Of a DNA stretch of 64,000 nt, positions 25,918 to 34,638 are shown in pieces. The stretch's first letter is position 1. Every line of letters begins with the position of its first letter. Below the pieces are notes generated by a model. That model worked only from the letters and a program-made list of their open reading frames with translations, ran no database searches and was not told the origin of the DNA. The position numbers and the translations under genes are program-made. Source of the stretch: Sva-07 sp963728195 (lineage in GTDB: Bacteria > Actinomycetota > Acidimicrobiia > Acidimicrobiales > Ilumatobacteraceae); contig CAVSIX010000005.1 of the NCBI GenBank assembly GCA_963728195.1, positions 331,531-395,530 of the forward strand, in the 5' to 3' direction.

Positions 25918-26918
25918 CCGCCGTCGATGCGCTGTCGGTGACCGAGCACGAACCGCTGGTGCGCCTGCGTGGTGTCGAGCGCCGCTACCCGATCACCTCG
26001 GGTGCCCTGCAGAAGGTCGTCGGCCACGTCCACGCCGTCGACGGCGTCGACCTCGACATCTGGGAAGGAGAGGCACTCGGGTTGGTCGGCGAATCCGGAT
26101 CGGGCAAGTCGACGCTCGGGCGCGTACTGCTGCGGCTCGAACCACCCGACGCCGGCACGATCACCTTCGACGGGCGCGACATCACCGAACTCTCGATGCG
26201 TGAACTGCGCGCTCGTCGCTCGGAGATGCAACTGATCTTCCAGGATCCGTTCTCGTCGCTCGATCCGCGCACGACGGTCGCCGAGTCGATCATGGAGGGT
26301 CTGCGCGCCCAGGGGGTCGGAAAGAAGCAACGGTTGCAGCGCCTCGACGAGGTGCTCGAACTCGTCGGGCTCGAGAAGTACCACGCCCGACGGTTCCCGC
26401 ACGAGTTCTCCGGTGGCCAACGCCAGCGGATCGGCATCGCCCGCGCGCTGGCGGTCAATCCGCGGTTGCTCGTGCTCGACGAGCCGGTGTCGGCGCTCGA
26501 CGTGTCGATCCAGTCGCAGATCCTCAACCTGCTGAAGGACCTCCAGCAGGAACTCAACCTGACGCTGTTGTTCATCGCTCACGACCTCAGCGTCGTCGAG
26601 CACGTGTGCCAGCGGATCGCCGTGATGTACCTCGGCCGGATCGTCGAGATCTCGCAACGCGACGGCTTGTTCGACGATCCGACGCACCCGTACACCGAGG
26701 CGTTGCTGTCGGCCATCCCGATTCCCGACCCGACGCGCAAGCGCGAACGGATTCTGCTGCAGGGTGATCCGCCGAGCCCGTCGATGCCTCCGAGCGGCTG
26801 CCGATTCCACACGCGATGCCCGATCGTGCAGCTCGGTCGGTGCGACGTCACCGAGCCCGAGTTGCGAGCCGTCGACGGCGACCCCGACCACGTCGCCGCC
26901 TGTCTCCTGCGGACCTGA
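25914..26918 (+). CDS. ABC transporter ATP-binding protein, OppF/DppF type
   Basis: This 334-aa ATPase pairs with the OppD-type subunit. Motifs: Walker A GESGSGKST, Q-loop IFQDPFSSLDPR, signature FSGGQRQRIGIARAL, Walker B LLVLDEPVSALD, H-loop IAHDLSVV. The C-terminal segment CRFHTRCPIVQLGRC holds the cysteines of the oligopeptide transporter C-terminal domain. It is the last gene of the operon (SBP, two permeases, two ATPases), with ATGA overlap at 25914. A convergent debranching-enzyme gene starts its 3' end 41 bp later, with no clear hairpin between. Confidence 0.95.
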   Translation: MTAVDALSVTEHEPLVRLRGVERRYPITSGALQKVVGHVHAVDGVDLDIWEGEALGLVGESGSGKSTLGRVLLRLEPPDAGTITFDGRDITELSMRELRARRSEMQLIFQDPFSSLDPRTTVAESIMEGLRAQGVGKKQRLQRLDEVLELVGLEKYHARRFPHEFSGGQRQRIGIARALAVNPRLLVLDEPVSALDVSIQSQILNLLKDLQQELNLTLLFIAHDLSVVEHVCQRIAVMYLGRIVEISQRDGLFDDPTHPYTEALLSAIPIPDPTRKRERILLQGDPPSPSMPPSGCRFHTRCPIVQLGRCDVTEPELRAVDGDPDHVAACLLRT

Positions 26919-26959
26919 CGGACCCGTTCGCGGGGTTTCGGGCGTCGACGTCGGCGCAG

Positions 26960-29068
26960 TCAGGAGGTGCGATGCAGTACGCCGTCGACGATGGCGATCG
27001 AGTCGACGGTCACGTCGCCGTCACGGATGTCGACCGAGAGCCGGTGACCGCCGACGACGAGGCCGTCACACGAGAAGTTGCGAACGAGTGCCCCGCCGGG
27101 ATCGATGCTGATCGCTCCGCTCGAGACGTCGGCGTCGAGGCCGAGGTTCGCTCGCAGCGTGAGCAGGACCGAGCCCGCAGCCCAGGCCTGCGGCGAGCAC
27201 GAGCCCGGGTACTGCACCGGGACGGGGACCCGACGCCGGGAAATCCCGGAGAAGAGCTCCGGGAGACGGCCACCGAAGTACATCGCTGCATCGAGCAGGC
27301 CATCGGTGAGGAGGTCGACGACGTCCCAGCGGCCGTACCGAGCGGCCCCGGCGATCGTGATCGCCGTGTCGTGGGGCCACACCGAGCCGTTGTGGTAGCT
27401 CAGGGGGTCGTAGGCGCCCATCGACGTCCCGAGCGTTCGTACGCCCCAGCCGCTCCACAGTTCCTGACCCGTCACGGCATCGAGGTAGCGCTCCGCGTGC
27501 TCGGCTGAAGCGATGCCCGTCCACAGGGCGTGGCCGGGGTTCGATCCGAGCGAATCGATGCGTCGCCCCGAACCGTCCAACGCCTCGACGTAGAAGCCGC
27601 GGTCGTCCCAGAAGGCATCGTCGAAGCGCTCGCGCAACGCAGCGGCCTGGCGGCGGCAGCGGCGTGCGTCATCGCTCCGTTCGGCGACGTCGTAGATGTC
27701 GGCGGCGCCGAGCAGCGCCGCATGGGTGTAGCCCTGGACCTCGACGAGCGCGATCGGTGCCCGGGGGAGCGAACCGTCCGCGAACGTGACACCGTCCCAC
27801 GAGTCCTTCCACCCCTGATTGGTGAGACCGAGTTCGTCGTGCGGCGCGTAGTCGACGAACCCGTCACCGTCACTGTCGCCGACGTCGTCGATCCAGCCGA
27901 GCGCGGCGTCGATCGCCGGCAACAGCCAGCGATGGTCGCCGGGCGCGAGGGCACCCCAGCGCATGGCTTCTGCGGCGACGAGCACGAACAGCGGGGTCGC
28001 GTCGACGGTGCCGTAGTAGCGAGAGCGCGTGCGGAACGGTCCGGTGCCACCGTGCGAGCGCAGCTCGTGGAGGATCTTGCCGGGCTCCTCGCCGGAGCCC
28101 GGATCGGTGGTGCGGCCCTGCAGCTCGGCGAGCTCACGCAGCACCCCGCGGGCCAACTCGGGGGCGAACGGAAGGGCCATGTAGGACGTGAGCAACGAGT
28201 CGCGTCCGAACAACGTCATGTACCACGGTGCCCCGGCGGCCACGACCACTCGGTCGGGATGCTCGGCGTCGAAGATCCGCAGCGAGGCAAGGTCGTCGAG
28301 CGACCTGTGTGTGGCGAGCGCGAGCCGAGGATCCGGTGACACGACCGACGCCACTCGCTCCTCCCACGCCCGGTAGCGCTCGTGCGAGGCGTCGTCGATC
28401 GCATGCGTGTCGTCGCCGTCCGCTGACCAGTCGTCTGCGTCGGCATCGTCGTCGGTGACGTCGACGGTGATCCGTGCCACGCGGCGCTCGTGAGGACCGA
28501 TGGTGAAGCGCCATCTCCACCCCTCGTCGCCCACGCTCGACGCCTGGGGACGGAGCACGATCGTCGTGCGCACGATGGCGTCGGGGCACTCGAGGGCCAG
28601 CCCCCGCTCGGTCGGTGCGACCGTCGCATGGGCGCCGCTCGACCGCCCCGCCTTGACGTCGAAGAGGTGCCCGAAGTCGGCGCCGACCGACATCGACACC
28701 TCCAGCTCCTGAGCGTCAGATCCGGAGTTGTTGATCTCGACCACCTCGCGCATCCCCAGCCCGACCCATCGCCGCCTGATGATCAGCAGCGGCAGGGGCC
28801 GTCCGCCGAAGTCGTGGAGGCGTGCGACGAAGACGGCGTGGAACGGCGTCGGGGTGGTCGAGGCGAGCCGGCGCAGCTCGTAGCCGGCGACGCTCATCGC
28901 CCAACAGTCCAGGTACCGGCGATCGTGGTGGATCAGGCCGTGCACCGCACCGGGAACCATGTCGCCCGCCGCATCGCAGATCGCGAAATCGCGGCCCGAC
29001 ACCAGGGTGACCGAACCCGTGTCCACCGCCGGCACGCTCCAGTCGTCGACGTTCATCGATTCGCTCAC
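26960..29068 (-). CDS. Glycogen-debranching-enzyme family glycosidase
   Basis: This 702-aa cytoplasmic protein has an N-terminal glycogen-debranching beta-sandwich (SGRDFAICDAAGDMVPG, GLIHHDRRYLD) and a C-terminal (alpha/alpha)6 barrel of the amylo-alpha-1,6-glucosidase type. The barrel contains GAPWYMTLFGRDSLLTSY, VDATPLFV, NQGWKDSWDGV and YHNGSVWPHDTAI. These are typical of the actinobacterial debranching family, which releases branch glucose from glycogen or related alpha-glucans. The start may be the GTG at 29068 or the ATG at 29056. It lies 25 bp downstream of a GT4 glycosyltransferase and is probably cotranscribed with it, linking both to alpha-glucan metabolism. Confidence 0.9.
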   Translation of the reverse strand: MSESMNVDDWSVPAVDTGSVTLVSGRDFAICDAAGDMVPGAVHGLIHHDRRYLDCWAMSVAGYELRRLASTTPTPFHAVFVARLHDFGGRPLPLLIIRRRWVGLGMREVVEINNSGSDAQELEVSMSVGADFGHLFDVKAGRSSGAHATVAPTERGLALECPDAIVRTTIVLRPQASSVGDEGWRWRFTIGPHERRVARITVDVTDDDADADDWSADGDDTHAIDDASHERYRAWEERVASVVSPDPRLALATHRSLDDLASLRIFDAEHPDRVVVAAGAPWYMTLFGRDSLLTSYMALPFAPELARGVLRELAELQGRTTDPGSGEEPGKILHELRSHGGTGPFRTRSRYYGTVDATPLFVLVAAEAMRWGALAPGDHRWLLPAIDAALGWIDDVGDSDGDGFVDYAPHDELGLTNQGWKDSWDGVTFADGSLPRAPIALVEVQGYTHAALLGAADIYDVAERSDDARRCRRQAAALRERFDDAFWDDRGFYVEALDGSGRRIDSLGSNPGHALWTGIASAEHAERYLDAVTGQELWSGWGVRTLGTSMGAYDPLSYHNGSVWPHDTAITIAGAARYGRWDVVDLLTDGLLDAAMYFGGRLPELFSGISRRRVPVPVQYPGSCSPQAWAAGSVLLTLRANLGLDADVSSGAISIDPGGALVRNFSCDGLVVGGHRLSVDIRDGDVTVDSIAIVDGVLHRTS

Positions 29069-29093
29069 CGGACGTGCACCCGGTCATTCGTGT

Positions 29094-30257
29094 TCACAGC
29101 GCCTCCAAGGCAGCGGTGCAGGGCTTCAACGGACGCTGCGATCCGAGCAGCTGGCGATACGCATCGAGATGGCGGCGGACCATCAACGCCGTACTGAACC
29201 GCCGGGCGACGTCGCTCCGGCAGCGCTGGCGGTCGATGCGCTCGACCGCCCGGACGGCATCGACCAGCGCAGCGTCATCCGCGCAGACCAGGCCGGTGTG
29301 CCCATGGGCGACGATCTCGGGGGCGGCGCCGTACGGGGTCGTGATCACCGGTGTGCCGGCGGCGAGCGCCTCGATCATGACCAGACCGAACGGTTCTGGC
29401 CATCGGATCGGATTCAGCAGTGCCGTGGCACCGCCGATGAGCCGGTACTTGTCTGCGCCGCCGACTTCGCCCACGTACTCGATGCCGTCGACGCACCGGT
29501 GTGCGATCTCGCGCTCGAAGTACCGCAGCTCGTCGGCATCGCTGGTCTTCGATGCGATCACCAGGCGGGAGTCGGTCGCCCGGGCGATGTCGATGGCCTC
29601 GGACACACCCTTGCCGGGATTCATCCGCCCGAGGAACAGCAGGTACTGACCTCGGTCGTCGCCCAGCCCGTCACCGACGCTGATCTCGTCGACGTCGATG
29701 CCGTGGTGGATGACGTGGGAGACTCGGATCCCCAGCCGGCGTGCCATCGCGGCCTGACTGCGCGAGATGGCGATGATCGGGATCGTTGCGGGAGTGTGTC
29801 GGTAGATCGTGGCGAGTTCCGCATTCTCGAACGGACCGTGGTTCGTCGTGACCACCGGCATCGCGACGTGGGGGAGCAGTGGTCCGACGAGCGAATGGTC
29901 GTGGACGACGTCGCAACCTTGCTCAGCGAACCACTCGTAGCCTTCGATCGCCTGGCGGAGTTCCAGGACGGCGGTGCCCATGGCGTCGCGGCACGAGACG
30001 TCGAAGGCCCAGCCGCGAGGCACCGGGCACGTGGCGTCACCGGTGGTCCACAGACGCACGTCGTGCCCGGCATCCTGCAGGCCCCGGGCGAGTCGGTCCA
30101 CGACGCTCTCGGTGCCGCCGTAACCGGACGGAGGTACCGGCACCCACGGCGGTGTGAGCAGACCGATCCGCAGCCGCCGTGACGCGTGGTCGACATCCGC
30201 CACGGTCGCCCGCAACGACAGGGGATGTCTCGAGCCGCCCGATGAAACTGCCGTCAT
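29094..30257 (-). CDS. GT4 family glycosyltransferase
   Basis: This 387-aa GT-B glycosyltransferase starts at the ATG at 30257 behind AAGGAGAACACG. After about 30 variable residues the fold begins with LRIGLLTPPWVPVPPSGYGG, which includes the Gly-rich loop. The donor half carries FLGRMNPGKG and the conserved E-x7-E region PEPFGLVMIEALAAGTPVI. GT4 enzymes transfer sugars from nucleotide donors with retention of configuration. The acceptor is unknown; the adjacent debranching enzyme suggests glucan or trehalose-like metabolism. It is divergent from an enoyl-CoA hydratase. Confidence 0.92.
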   Translation of the reverse strand: MTAVSSGGSRHPLSLRATVADVDHASRRLRIGLLTPPWVPVPPSGYGGTESVVDRLARGLQDAGHDVRLWTTGDATCPVPRGWAFDVSCRDAMGTAVLELRQAIEGYEWFAEQGCDVVHDHSLVGPLLPHVAMPVVTTNHGPFENAELATIYRHTPATIPIIAISRSQAAMARRLGIRVSHVIHHGIDVDEISVGDGLGDDRGQYLLFLGRMNPGKGVSEAIDIARATDSRLVIASKTSDADELRYFEREIAHRCVDGIEYVGEVGGADKYRLIGGATALLNPIRWPEPFGLVMIEALAAGTPVITTPYGAAPEIVAHGHTGLVCADDAALVDAVRAVERIDRQRCRSDVARRFSTALMVRRHLDAYRQLLGSQRPLKPCTAALEAL

Positions 30258-30373
30258 CGTGTTCTCCTTGCTCGAAGGATTCGAGGCGTCGGTCGACGCT
30301 CGGCCCACTTCCAGCATGCGCGCCGGTCGCCGGCTCCAAACCGGGGCCTTCGACAGGCGCGTTGACCCGACGC

Positions 30374-30379
30374 TACGTT
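30374..30379 (+). promoter_or_regulatory. -10 box (TACGTT) of the enoyl-CoA hydratase gene
   Basis: TACGTT ends seven bases before the ATG at 30387, consistent with a leaderless transcript. There is no Shine-Dalgarno sequence. Confidence 0.45.
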
Positions 30380-30386
30380 TCGCACC

Positions 30387-31172
30387 ATGAGCCGTCAACT
30401 GATCCGCTACGACGTCGAGGGAAAGGTCGGCGTCGTCACGATCGACCGACCGGAGAAGCGCAACGCCATGACCTATGCGATGCTCGGCGACTTCATCGAG
30501 ACCGTCGCTCGTGCCGACGACGATCCGGCGACGGCGGTGTTGCTGATCACCGGGGTGCCCGGAGCGTTCTGTGCAGGCACCGACCTCGCCGACCTGGCCA
30601 CCGTGCCCGGCGAGGTGCGCGGCCTGCGCGGCGAGGCGGAGGAGCGTCACAAGTGGTGGCCGATCGCCCAGGCCCGCAAGCCCACGATCGGCGCCATCGA
30701 CGGGCCGGCGGTCGGCATGGGCGCCGAGTTCTCCTCGCAGTGCGACCTGCGCCTCGCCAGCACCGACGCTCGCTTCGCCTGGAACTTCGTGCATCGGGGC
30801 CTCGTTCCCGACACGGGTGCGGGCACCTGGCTGCTGCCGCGCATCGTCGGTCTGCAACCGGCATTGCGCCTGCTGTACACCGGCGAGATGATCGACGCTG
30901 CCGAGGCGCTGCGGCTCGGGTACGTGCTCGACGTCGTGCCGAGCGCCGACCTTCTGCCTCGTGCGATGGAACTGGCAAACGCAATCGCTGCGGGATCGCC
31001 GCACAGCCTCGGGCTCGTCAAGTCACTGGTGCACGAGGGGTTGACCGCACCGATCGGCGAGCACATGGCGCGACACACCGCCGCACTTGCAGCATGCTTC
31101 AAGAGCGACGATCACCGCGAGGGCGTCGCCGCCTTCCTCGAGCGCCGTCCCGCACAATTCACCGGCACCTGA
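30387..31172 (+). CDS. Enoyl-CoA hydratase/isomerase family protein
   Basis: This 261-aa crotonase-fold protein has the oxyanion-hole peptides GAFCAGTDLADL (about residue 55) and GPAVGMGAEFSSQCDLR (about residue 105), and the helix RIVGLQPALRLLYTGEMIDAAEA typical of the family. The acidic catalytic pair of true hydratases is partly replaced: the second helix region reads FVHRGLVPDTGAGTWLLPR, so it could be an isomerase, hydrolase or dehalogenase-type member. It would act in acyl-CoA metabolism. It is followed by an array of three 61-nt repeats. Confidence 0.9.
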   Translation: MSRQLIRYDVEGKVGVVTIDRPEKRNAMTYAMLGDFIETVARADDDPATAVLLITGVPGAFCAGTDLADLATVPGEVRGLRGEAEERHKWWPIAQARKPTIGAIDGPAVGMGAEFSSQCDLRLASTDARFAWNFVHRGLVPDTGAGTWLLPRIVGLQPALRLLYTGEMIDAAEALRLGYVLDVVPSADLLPRAMELANAIAAGSPHSLGLVKSLVHEGLTAPIGEHMARHTAALAACFKSDDHREGVAAFLERRPAQFTGT

Positions 31173-31206
31173 CGACGATCGCCGGCGTCGCCCGTTCGGT
31201 CCGGTT

Positions 31207-31370
31207 GCGATGAGCGAACGGACGGTATTCGGTCGGTTGGCTCATCGCAGGGGTGGAGTAGTCGGTTGCGATGAGCGAACGGACGGTATTCGGTCGGTTG
31301 GCTCATCGCAGGGGTGGAGTAGTCGGTTGCGATGAGCGAACGGACGGTATTCGGTCGGTTGGCTCATCGG
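31207..31370. repeat. Three tandem 42-nt inverted repeats, 61-nt period
   Basis: Copies begin at 31207, 31268 and 31329, each GCGATGAGC, 24 nt, GCTCATCGC (last base G in copy three). The 19-nt spacers are the same in both gaps. Inside the arms the stem can continue with two G-G mismatches to about 17 bp, leaving an 8-nt loop. The array is followed by GGTGGGGCGGAGCG, which is nearly the same as the sequence after the array at 47570. It occupies the gap between two plus-strand genes. Confidence 0.95.
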
Positions 31371-31405
31371 TGGGGCGGAGCGGATGGCTGGTGATACTGG
31401 TCGGG

Positions 31406-31987
31406 ATGGTTCGGTGGCGGTCGAGTTCGGCGGTGGTCCTGCTGGCGCTGGCGGGTGCGGCGTGTGCTGGTGGCGACGGCGAGGGGAAGACCGCTGAAGC
31501 CGAGCAGCGGGTGTCGGAGCGTCTGATCACGGCGGATCTCCTCGGCGCTGGGTGGGCCGCCATCGACACGCCCCAGCCGCTGGCGACGAAGGCGTCGCTC
31601 GACCCGCCGTGTCCGGTGGAACTCGGCGCCGTCGATTTCGTCGTCGATGCGATCGCCGCCGTCGAGATCGGCAACGTGGCCGAACGAATCGGTCTCAACC
31701 ACACCGTTGCGGAACTGTCCGGGGACCCGTCGGCACCGATGATCGTCCGCGATGCCTGGGCCGCGATGGACTGCCATGGCGCCGACTTCGACGTCGCCGA
31801 CTTCGACGTCGCCGACGTGGACGGTGTCGCCGACGGTGTCGTCGGGGTGCAGTTCACGGCTCGGTCGGGTCCGCTCGTACAGGTCGCACTGGTCCGCGCC
31901 ACCGGCGACCAGGTCGCCTATCTCGTCGTGAGTGGCGAGGGCGGGGCGCCGCTCGACGTGGCGCGCGAACTGGCCGCCGATTTCTGA
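31406..31987 (+). CDS. Secreted lipoprotein, unknown function
   Basis: This 193-aa protein has a signal peptide RWRSSSAVVLLALAGAAC with a lipobox-like AGAAC and a short Gly/Glu linker, so it should be lipid-anchored outside the membrane. The mature part has LLGAGWAAI, DPPCPVEL and a second Cys in DCHGADFDV; the two cysteines could form a disulfide. FDVADFDVADVDGVADGV is a short acidic repeat. I see distant resemblance in layout to the broken lipoprotein at 58.1-58.8 kb (GW...DPPC). Start ATG 31406; a GTG at 31391 is possible. It may be cotranscribed with the small membrane protein that follows. Confidence 0.75.
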   Translation: MVRWRSSSAVVLLALAGAACAGGDGEGKTAEAEQRVSERLITADLLGAGWAAIDTPQPLATKASLDPPCPVELGAVDFVVDAIAAVEIGNVAERIGLNHTVAELSGDPSAPMIVRDAWAAMDCHGADFDVADFDVADVDGVADGVVGVQFTARSGPLVQVALVRATGDQVAYLVVSGEGGAPLDVARELAADF

Positions 31988-32003
31988 GAGCGTCACGTGC
32001 CGG

Positions 32004-32009
32004 TACGGT
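32004..32009 (+). promoter_or_regulatory. -10 box (TACGGT) of the 86-aa membrane protein gene
   Basis: TACGGT ends six bases before the ATG at 32016, matching the leaderless pattern seen repeatedly in this window. Confidence 0.5.
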
Positions 32010-32015
32010 GACGCA

Positions 32016-32276
32016 ATGGAGTCGTTCACCGACGATGAACTCGCCGAACTCGCGCTGGCGGCAGATCCCGATGAGCCGATCGCCGACGATGCGGTGCCGT
32101 TCGGATCACCGACCGAGGACCGCGGCCTGCTCCCGGAGTGGTACATGCCCGTGCCGTCATCGGTGCGCCGCACCCGGCCACGTGTGATCGCGGTGTCGGC
32201 GATCATCGCCGCGTTGGTCGTGGTCAACGGCGCAGGCCTCTGCGTGACCTACGGGCTCCCCGAAATCGCCTGGTGA
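32016..32276 (+). CDS. Small single-pass membrane protein
   Basis: This 86-aa protein has an acidic cytoplasmic N-terminus (DDELAELALAADPDEP), a short motif LLPEWYMPVP, a basic stretch RRTRPR and one transmembrane helix VIAVSAIIAALVVVNGAGL, ending six residues after a second hydrophobic turn. The acidic head plus membrane tether is common among small actinobacterial proteins of unknown function. The start is supported by a -10 box six bases upstream. No recognised domain. Confidence 0.65.
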   Translation: MESFTDDELAELALAADPDEPIADDAVPFGSPTEDRGLLPEWYMPVPSSVRRTRPRVIAVSAIIAALVVVNGAGLCVTYGLPEIAW

Positions 32277-32337
32277 CGCCGACCGGCAGGTCGAACTGCC
32301 ACGTCGCGCCCGGTTGGAGGTGACGGCGGCGTCGGTC

Positions 32338-32925
32338 TCAGCCCCAACCGCAGGGATCGTTCCAGCGCACGACGACCTGGTTCTCGCGCTCCCAGCCCAG
32401 GATCGAGATCGTCGCGGTGTCGAGCGAGAACCGGCGCCCCTCGACGGCATCGAGGCCGAGCCAGCGGGCACCGAGGACCCGCAGCAGGTGGGCGTGGGCG
32501 ACCAGCGCGATGGTGCCGTCGAGCTCGGTCAACCGGCCGAGGAGTCCGTCGACCCGAGCGCCGACCGCATCGATCGATTCGCCGCCGTCGATCGGATGGG
32601 TCCACACCGACCAGCCGGGCTCGGTCTCACGGATCGTCGCCGTGGTGATCCCCTCGTAGCGACCGTAGTCCCATTCGATCAGATCGCGCTCCTCGACGGG
32701 ATCGAGACCGACGAGCCGGGCGGTCTCCCACGCGCGCGACAGTGGGCTCGAGAACACGTGACCGAACTCGAACGATTCGACGGCGGATGCGATGTGGCGA
32801 GCCTGTGAGCGGCCGTGTTCGGTCAGTGGTACGTCGGTTCGTCCGGTGTGGCGGCGTTCACGACTCCATTCGGTTTCGCCGTGTCGGATCAGTACGAGGT
32901 CGGGTCGAGTGGTCGAGTTCCCCAT
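32338..32925 (-). CDS. Histidine phosphatase family protein
   Basis: This 195-aa enzyme has the phosphohistidine motif LIRHGETEWS near residue 12 and the second catalytic His in LVAHAHLLRVLG near residue 140, with the supporting Glu in EWDYGRYEG. Members remove phosphate from small metabolites or proteins through a histidine intermediate. The C-terminal LDTATISILGWE resembles actinobacterial broad-specificity phosphatases. It converges on the plus-strand 86-aa gene and is tail-to-head with the LPXTG protein upstream. Confidence 0.92.
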   Translation of the reverse strand: MGNSTTRPDLVLIRHGETEWSRERRHTGRTDVPLTEHGRSQARHIASAVESFEFGHVFSSPLSRAWETARLVGLDPVEERDLIEWDYGRYEGITTATIRETEPGWSVWTHPIDGGESIDAVGARVDGLLGRLTELDGTIALVAHAHLLRVLGARWLGLDAVEGRRFSLDTATISILGWERENQVVVRWNDPCGWG

Positions 32926-32983
32926 CGTCCCAGTCTGCCGTCGTCGAGCGGCGCCCGGCAGCGTGCGCCACCGCGGACCGCGT

Positions 32984-33014
32984 CGAAGGGGTGGGCCGAG
33001 GGCCCACCCCTTCG
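32984..33014 (-). terminator. Strong hairpin downstream of the LPXTG protein gene
   Basis: A perfect 14-bp stem (CGAAGGGGTGGGCC and its complement) closes a GAG loop, 37 bp beyond the stop at 33052. There is no T-run, which is usual for high-GC Actinomycetota terminators. Confidence 0.75.
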
Positions 33015-33051
33015 CTCGGGAGTCCCGTCATCGTGGACTGCGACGCATTCG

Positions 33052-34332
33052 TCAGAGCTGTCGGGGCTGACGTCGTCGTCCGACCAGCATGAGTCCTGCG
33101 CCCGTGGCGACCAGGATCATGGCGATGATGGCGAGCGCGGTCTCGCTCCCCGTCGTGGGCAGCGAGGTCTGAGCCCCCACGCCGGTCGCCGTAGCGGGTG
33201 CCGCCGGTGTCACCGGCGCCGCTGGGGCGGTCGGGGTCGTCGGAGGCACGACCTCCGGGGTCGGCGGCAGGACTTCGGGCGGCAGGACTTCGGGTGTGGG
33301 AGGCAACGACTCCTGCTGCGTGAACGCATTGGTGACGGTGGCCGTGGCGGTTCCACCCGGCGTCACGGTGACGGTCGCAGGCTCGATCGTCACGACGTAC
33401 TCGCTGGCGGGGTCGTCCTCGATCACCTCGTAGGTGCCCGGGGCGAGACGGTCGAACGTCAGCATGCCCTGGCCGACGATCGTCGCGCAGTGCTGTGTCG
33501 ACGCAGCGTCAGGACCCTGCACGCAGATCCGATAGGTCCCATCGGTCGGTGCGCCGTCGCCCGTGACCACCTTGGTCACCTCGACTTCACCGAACTCGGT
33601 GCGCTGTGGAATCCACCTGTTGGTCACGGTCGCCGTTGCCGTCTTGTTCGATGCGATCGTGACGGTGGCACCGGACCCTGCGACCTCGAAGTCCGCTCCG
33701 GGATCGGATTCGGTCAGCACGTAGTCGCCTGGGCTCAGCTTCTCGAACGTCGTCGTGCCGTTGCCGAGGACCGTCTGGCAGATCTGGTCGCCGTCGACGA
33801 CCGGGGTCACGCAGAACTCGAACTCGTAGTCCTCGGGCGTGTCGGTTCCGTTGACGACCTTGGTCACCACGAGCTGTCCCGGTGCGGGCGGGTCGTTCCA
33901 GCAGAGCTGGAAGTGGCTGATCGACGGCCACTTGCCGCTCGCATTCGTCGGTGCGTGGAGCGGCGCCGGGTCGAGAGCCGAACGGTAGACGGTTGCGCCG
34001 TTGCTGCCCTTGACGACGACTGCGTACCCATTCGCCATCGTCGAGATGTTGTACGCGACGATTGCGTTGTTCGGGTTCGGGCTTCCGACGTCGGACGCTG
34101 TGCCGACCCTGAGCGTGGCCTCCATGCCGTCACTCTCGACCATGTAGGTCCCTGCGCCCGGGTTGTCGCCCGACTTGTATTCGTGCGTGTAGCCGAGCGC
34201 CGAGCAGGTCGGGTTGCCGCCGACTGCATCGCCAGCCGATGCCCGGCTCGCCAGCGTCAGGCCACCGACGAGGAGGACACCGGAGAAGAGAATCGCCGCA
34301 CCGCGATGGGTGAGGGTGCTGAAGGTGTTCAT
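33052..34332 (-). CDS. LPXTG-anchored surface protein with prealbumin-like repeats
   Basis: This 426-aa secreted protein starts at the ATG at 34332 behind AAAGGAGCAGCC. It has a signal peptide to about residue 33 (SRASA then GDAV), a unique domain to about residue 150, and two repeats of the DUF5979/prealbumin-like type. The repeats open with LVVTKVVNGTDTP and VEVTKVVTGDGAP, and each ends with TATATVTN. A Pro/Glu/Thr stalk (TPEVLPPEVLPPTPEVVPP) leads to the sortase motif LPTTG at 391-395, a transmembrane helix and an RRRQPRQL tail. It should be covalently fixed to peptidoglycan by a sortase, which is not in the window. The repeats may carry isopeptide bonds. Likely an adhesin or stalk. Confidence 0.88.
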   Translation of the reverse strand: MNTFSTLTHRGAAILFSGVLLVGGLTLASRASAGDAVGGNPTCSALGYTHEYKSGDNPGAGTYMVESDGMEATLRVGTASDVGSPNPNNAIVAYNISTMANGYAVVVKGSNGATVYRSALDPAPLHAPTNASGKWPSISHFQLCWNDPPAPGQLVVTKVVNGTDTPEDYEFEFCVTPVVDGDQICQTVLGNGTTTFEKLSPGDYVLTESDPGADFEVAGSGATVTIASNKTATATVTNRWIPQRTEFGEVEVTKVVTGDGAPTDGTYRICVQGPDAASTQHCATIVGQGMLTFDRLAPGTYEVIEDDPASEYVVTIEPATVTVTPGGTATATVTNAFTQQESLPPTPEVLPPEVLPPTPEVVPPTTPTAPAAPVTPAAPATATGVGAQTSLPTTGSETALAIIAMILVATGAGLMLVGRRRQPRQL

Positions 34333-34638
34333 GGCTGCTCCTTTCTCACGGGACCACCGAGGTGGTGGTTCCAGGAGCGGGCCGGGTTCGCCTTTGGCTC
34401 TTCGCTGCCGATTGCGACCATCACGAGGCAGCGGTTCACAGCCTCCCGCCGGGACCCGATCTCTGTCGGATCTCGATTCCAGTGTCGCTCGTCGGCTCGG
34501 ACCGTGCACCGGTCGAAGGTCCCCTCGCCCGTCAAGATCGTGTCACGGCGTTCGGAGTCGTCGCCTCTCCGCAGCACCGACGGGATCCCCGGATCGAACA
34601 TGTGTGCGGGTTCCGGAGTGGTTCGGTAGGGTCGGAGC
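34333..34638. other. Divergent intergenic region, 306 bp
   Basis: It separates the LPXTG gene from the helicase gene. It carries the ribosome-binding site of the former (34333-34346) and a TAGGGT -10 box of the latter at 34627. No further gene, hairpin or clear operator was found. Confidence 0.5.
34627..34632 (+). promoter_or_regulatory. -10 box (TAGGGT) of the helicase gene
   Basis: TAGGGT ends six bases before the ATG at 34639 and fits the leaderless pattern. Confidence 0.5.

Noticed and set aside
31207..31370. 14-codon peptides encoded by the 42-nt repeats (MSER...LAHR)
   Set aside because: Both strands are open because of the palindrome. No ribosome-binding site is present, and the sequence changes among copies without codon-level conservation.
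33300..34300. Plus-strand frame across the LPXTG gene region
   Set aside because: The minus strand has a signal peptide, a ribosome-binding site, repeats and a sorting signal. The plus frame has none.
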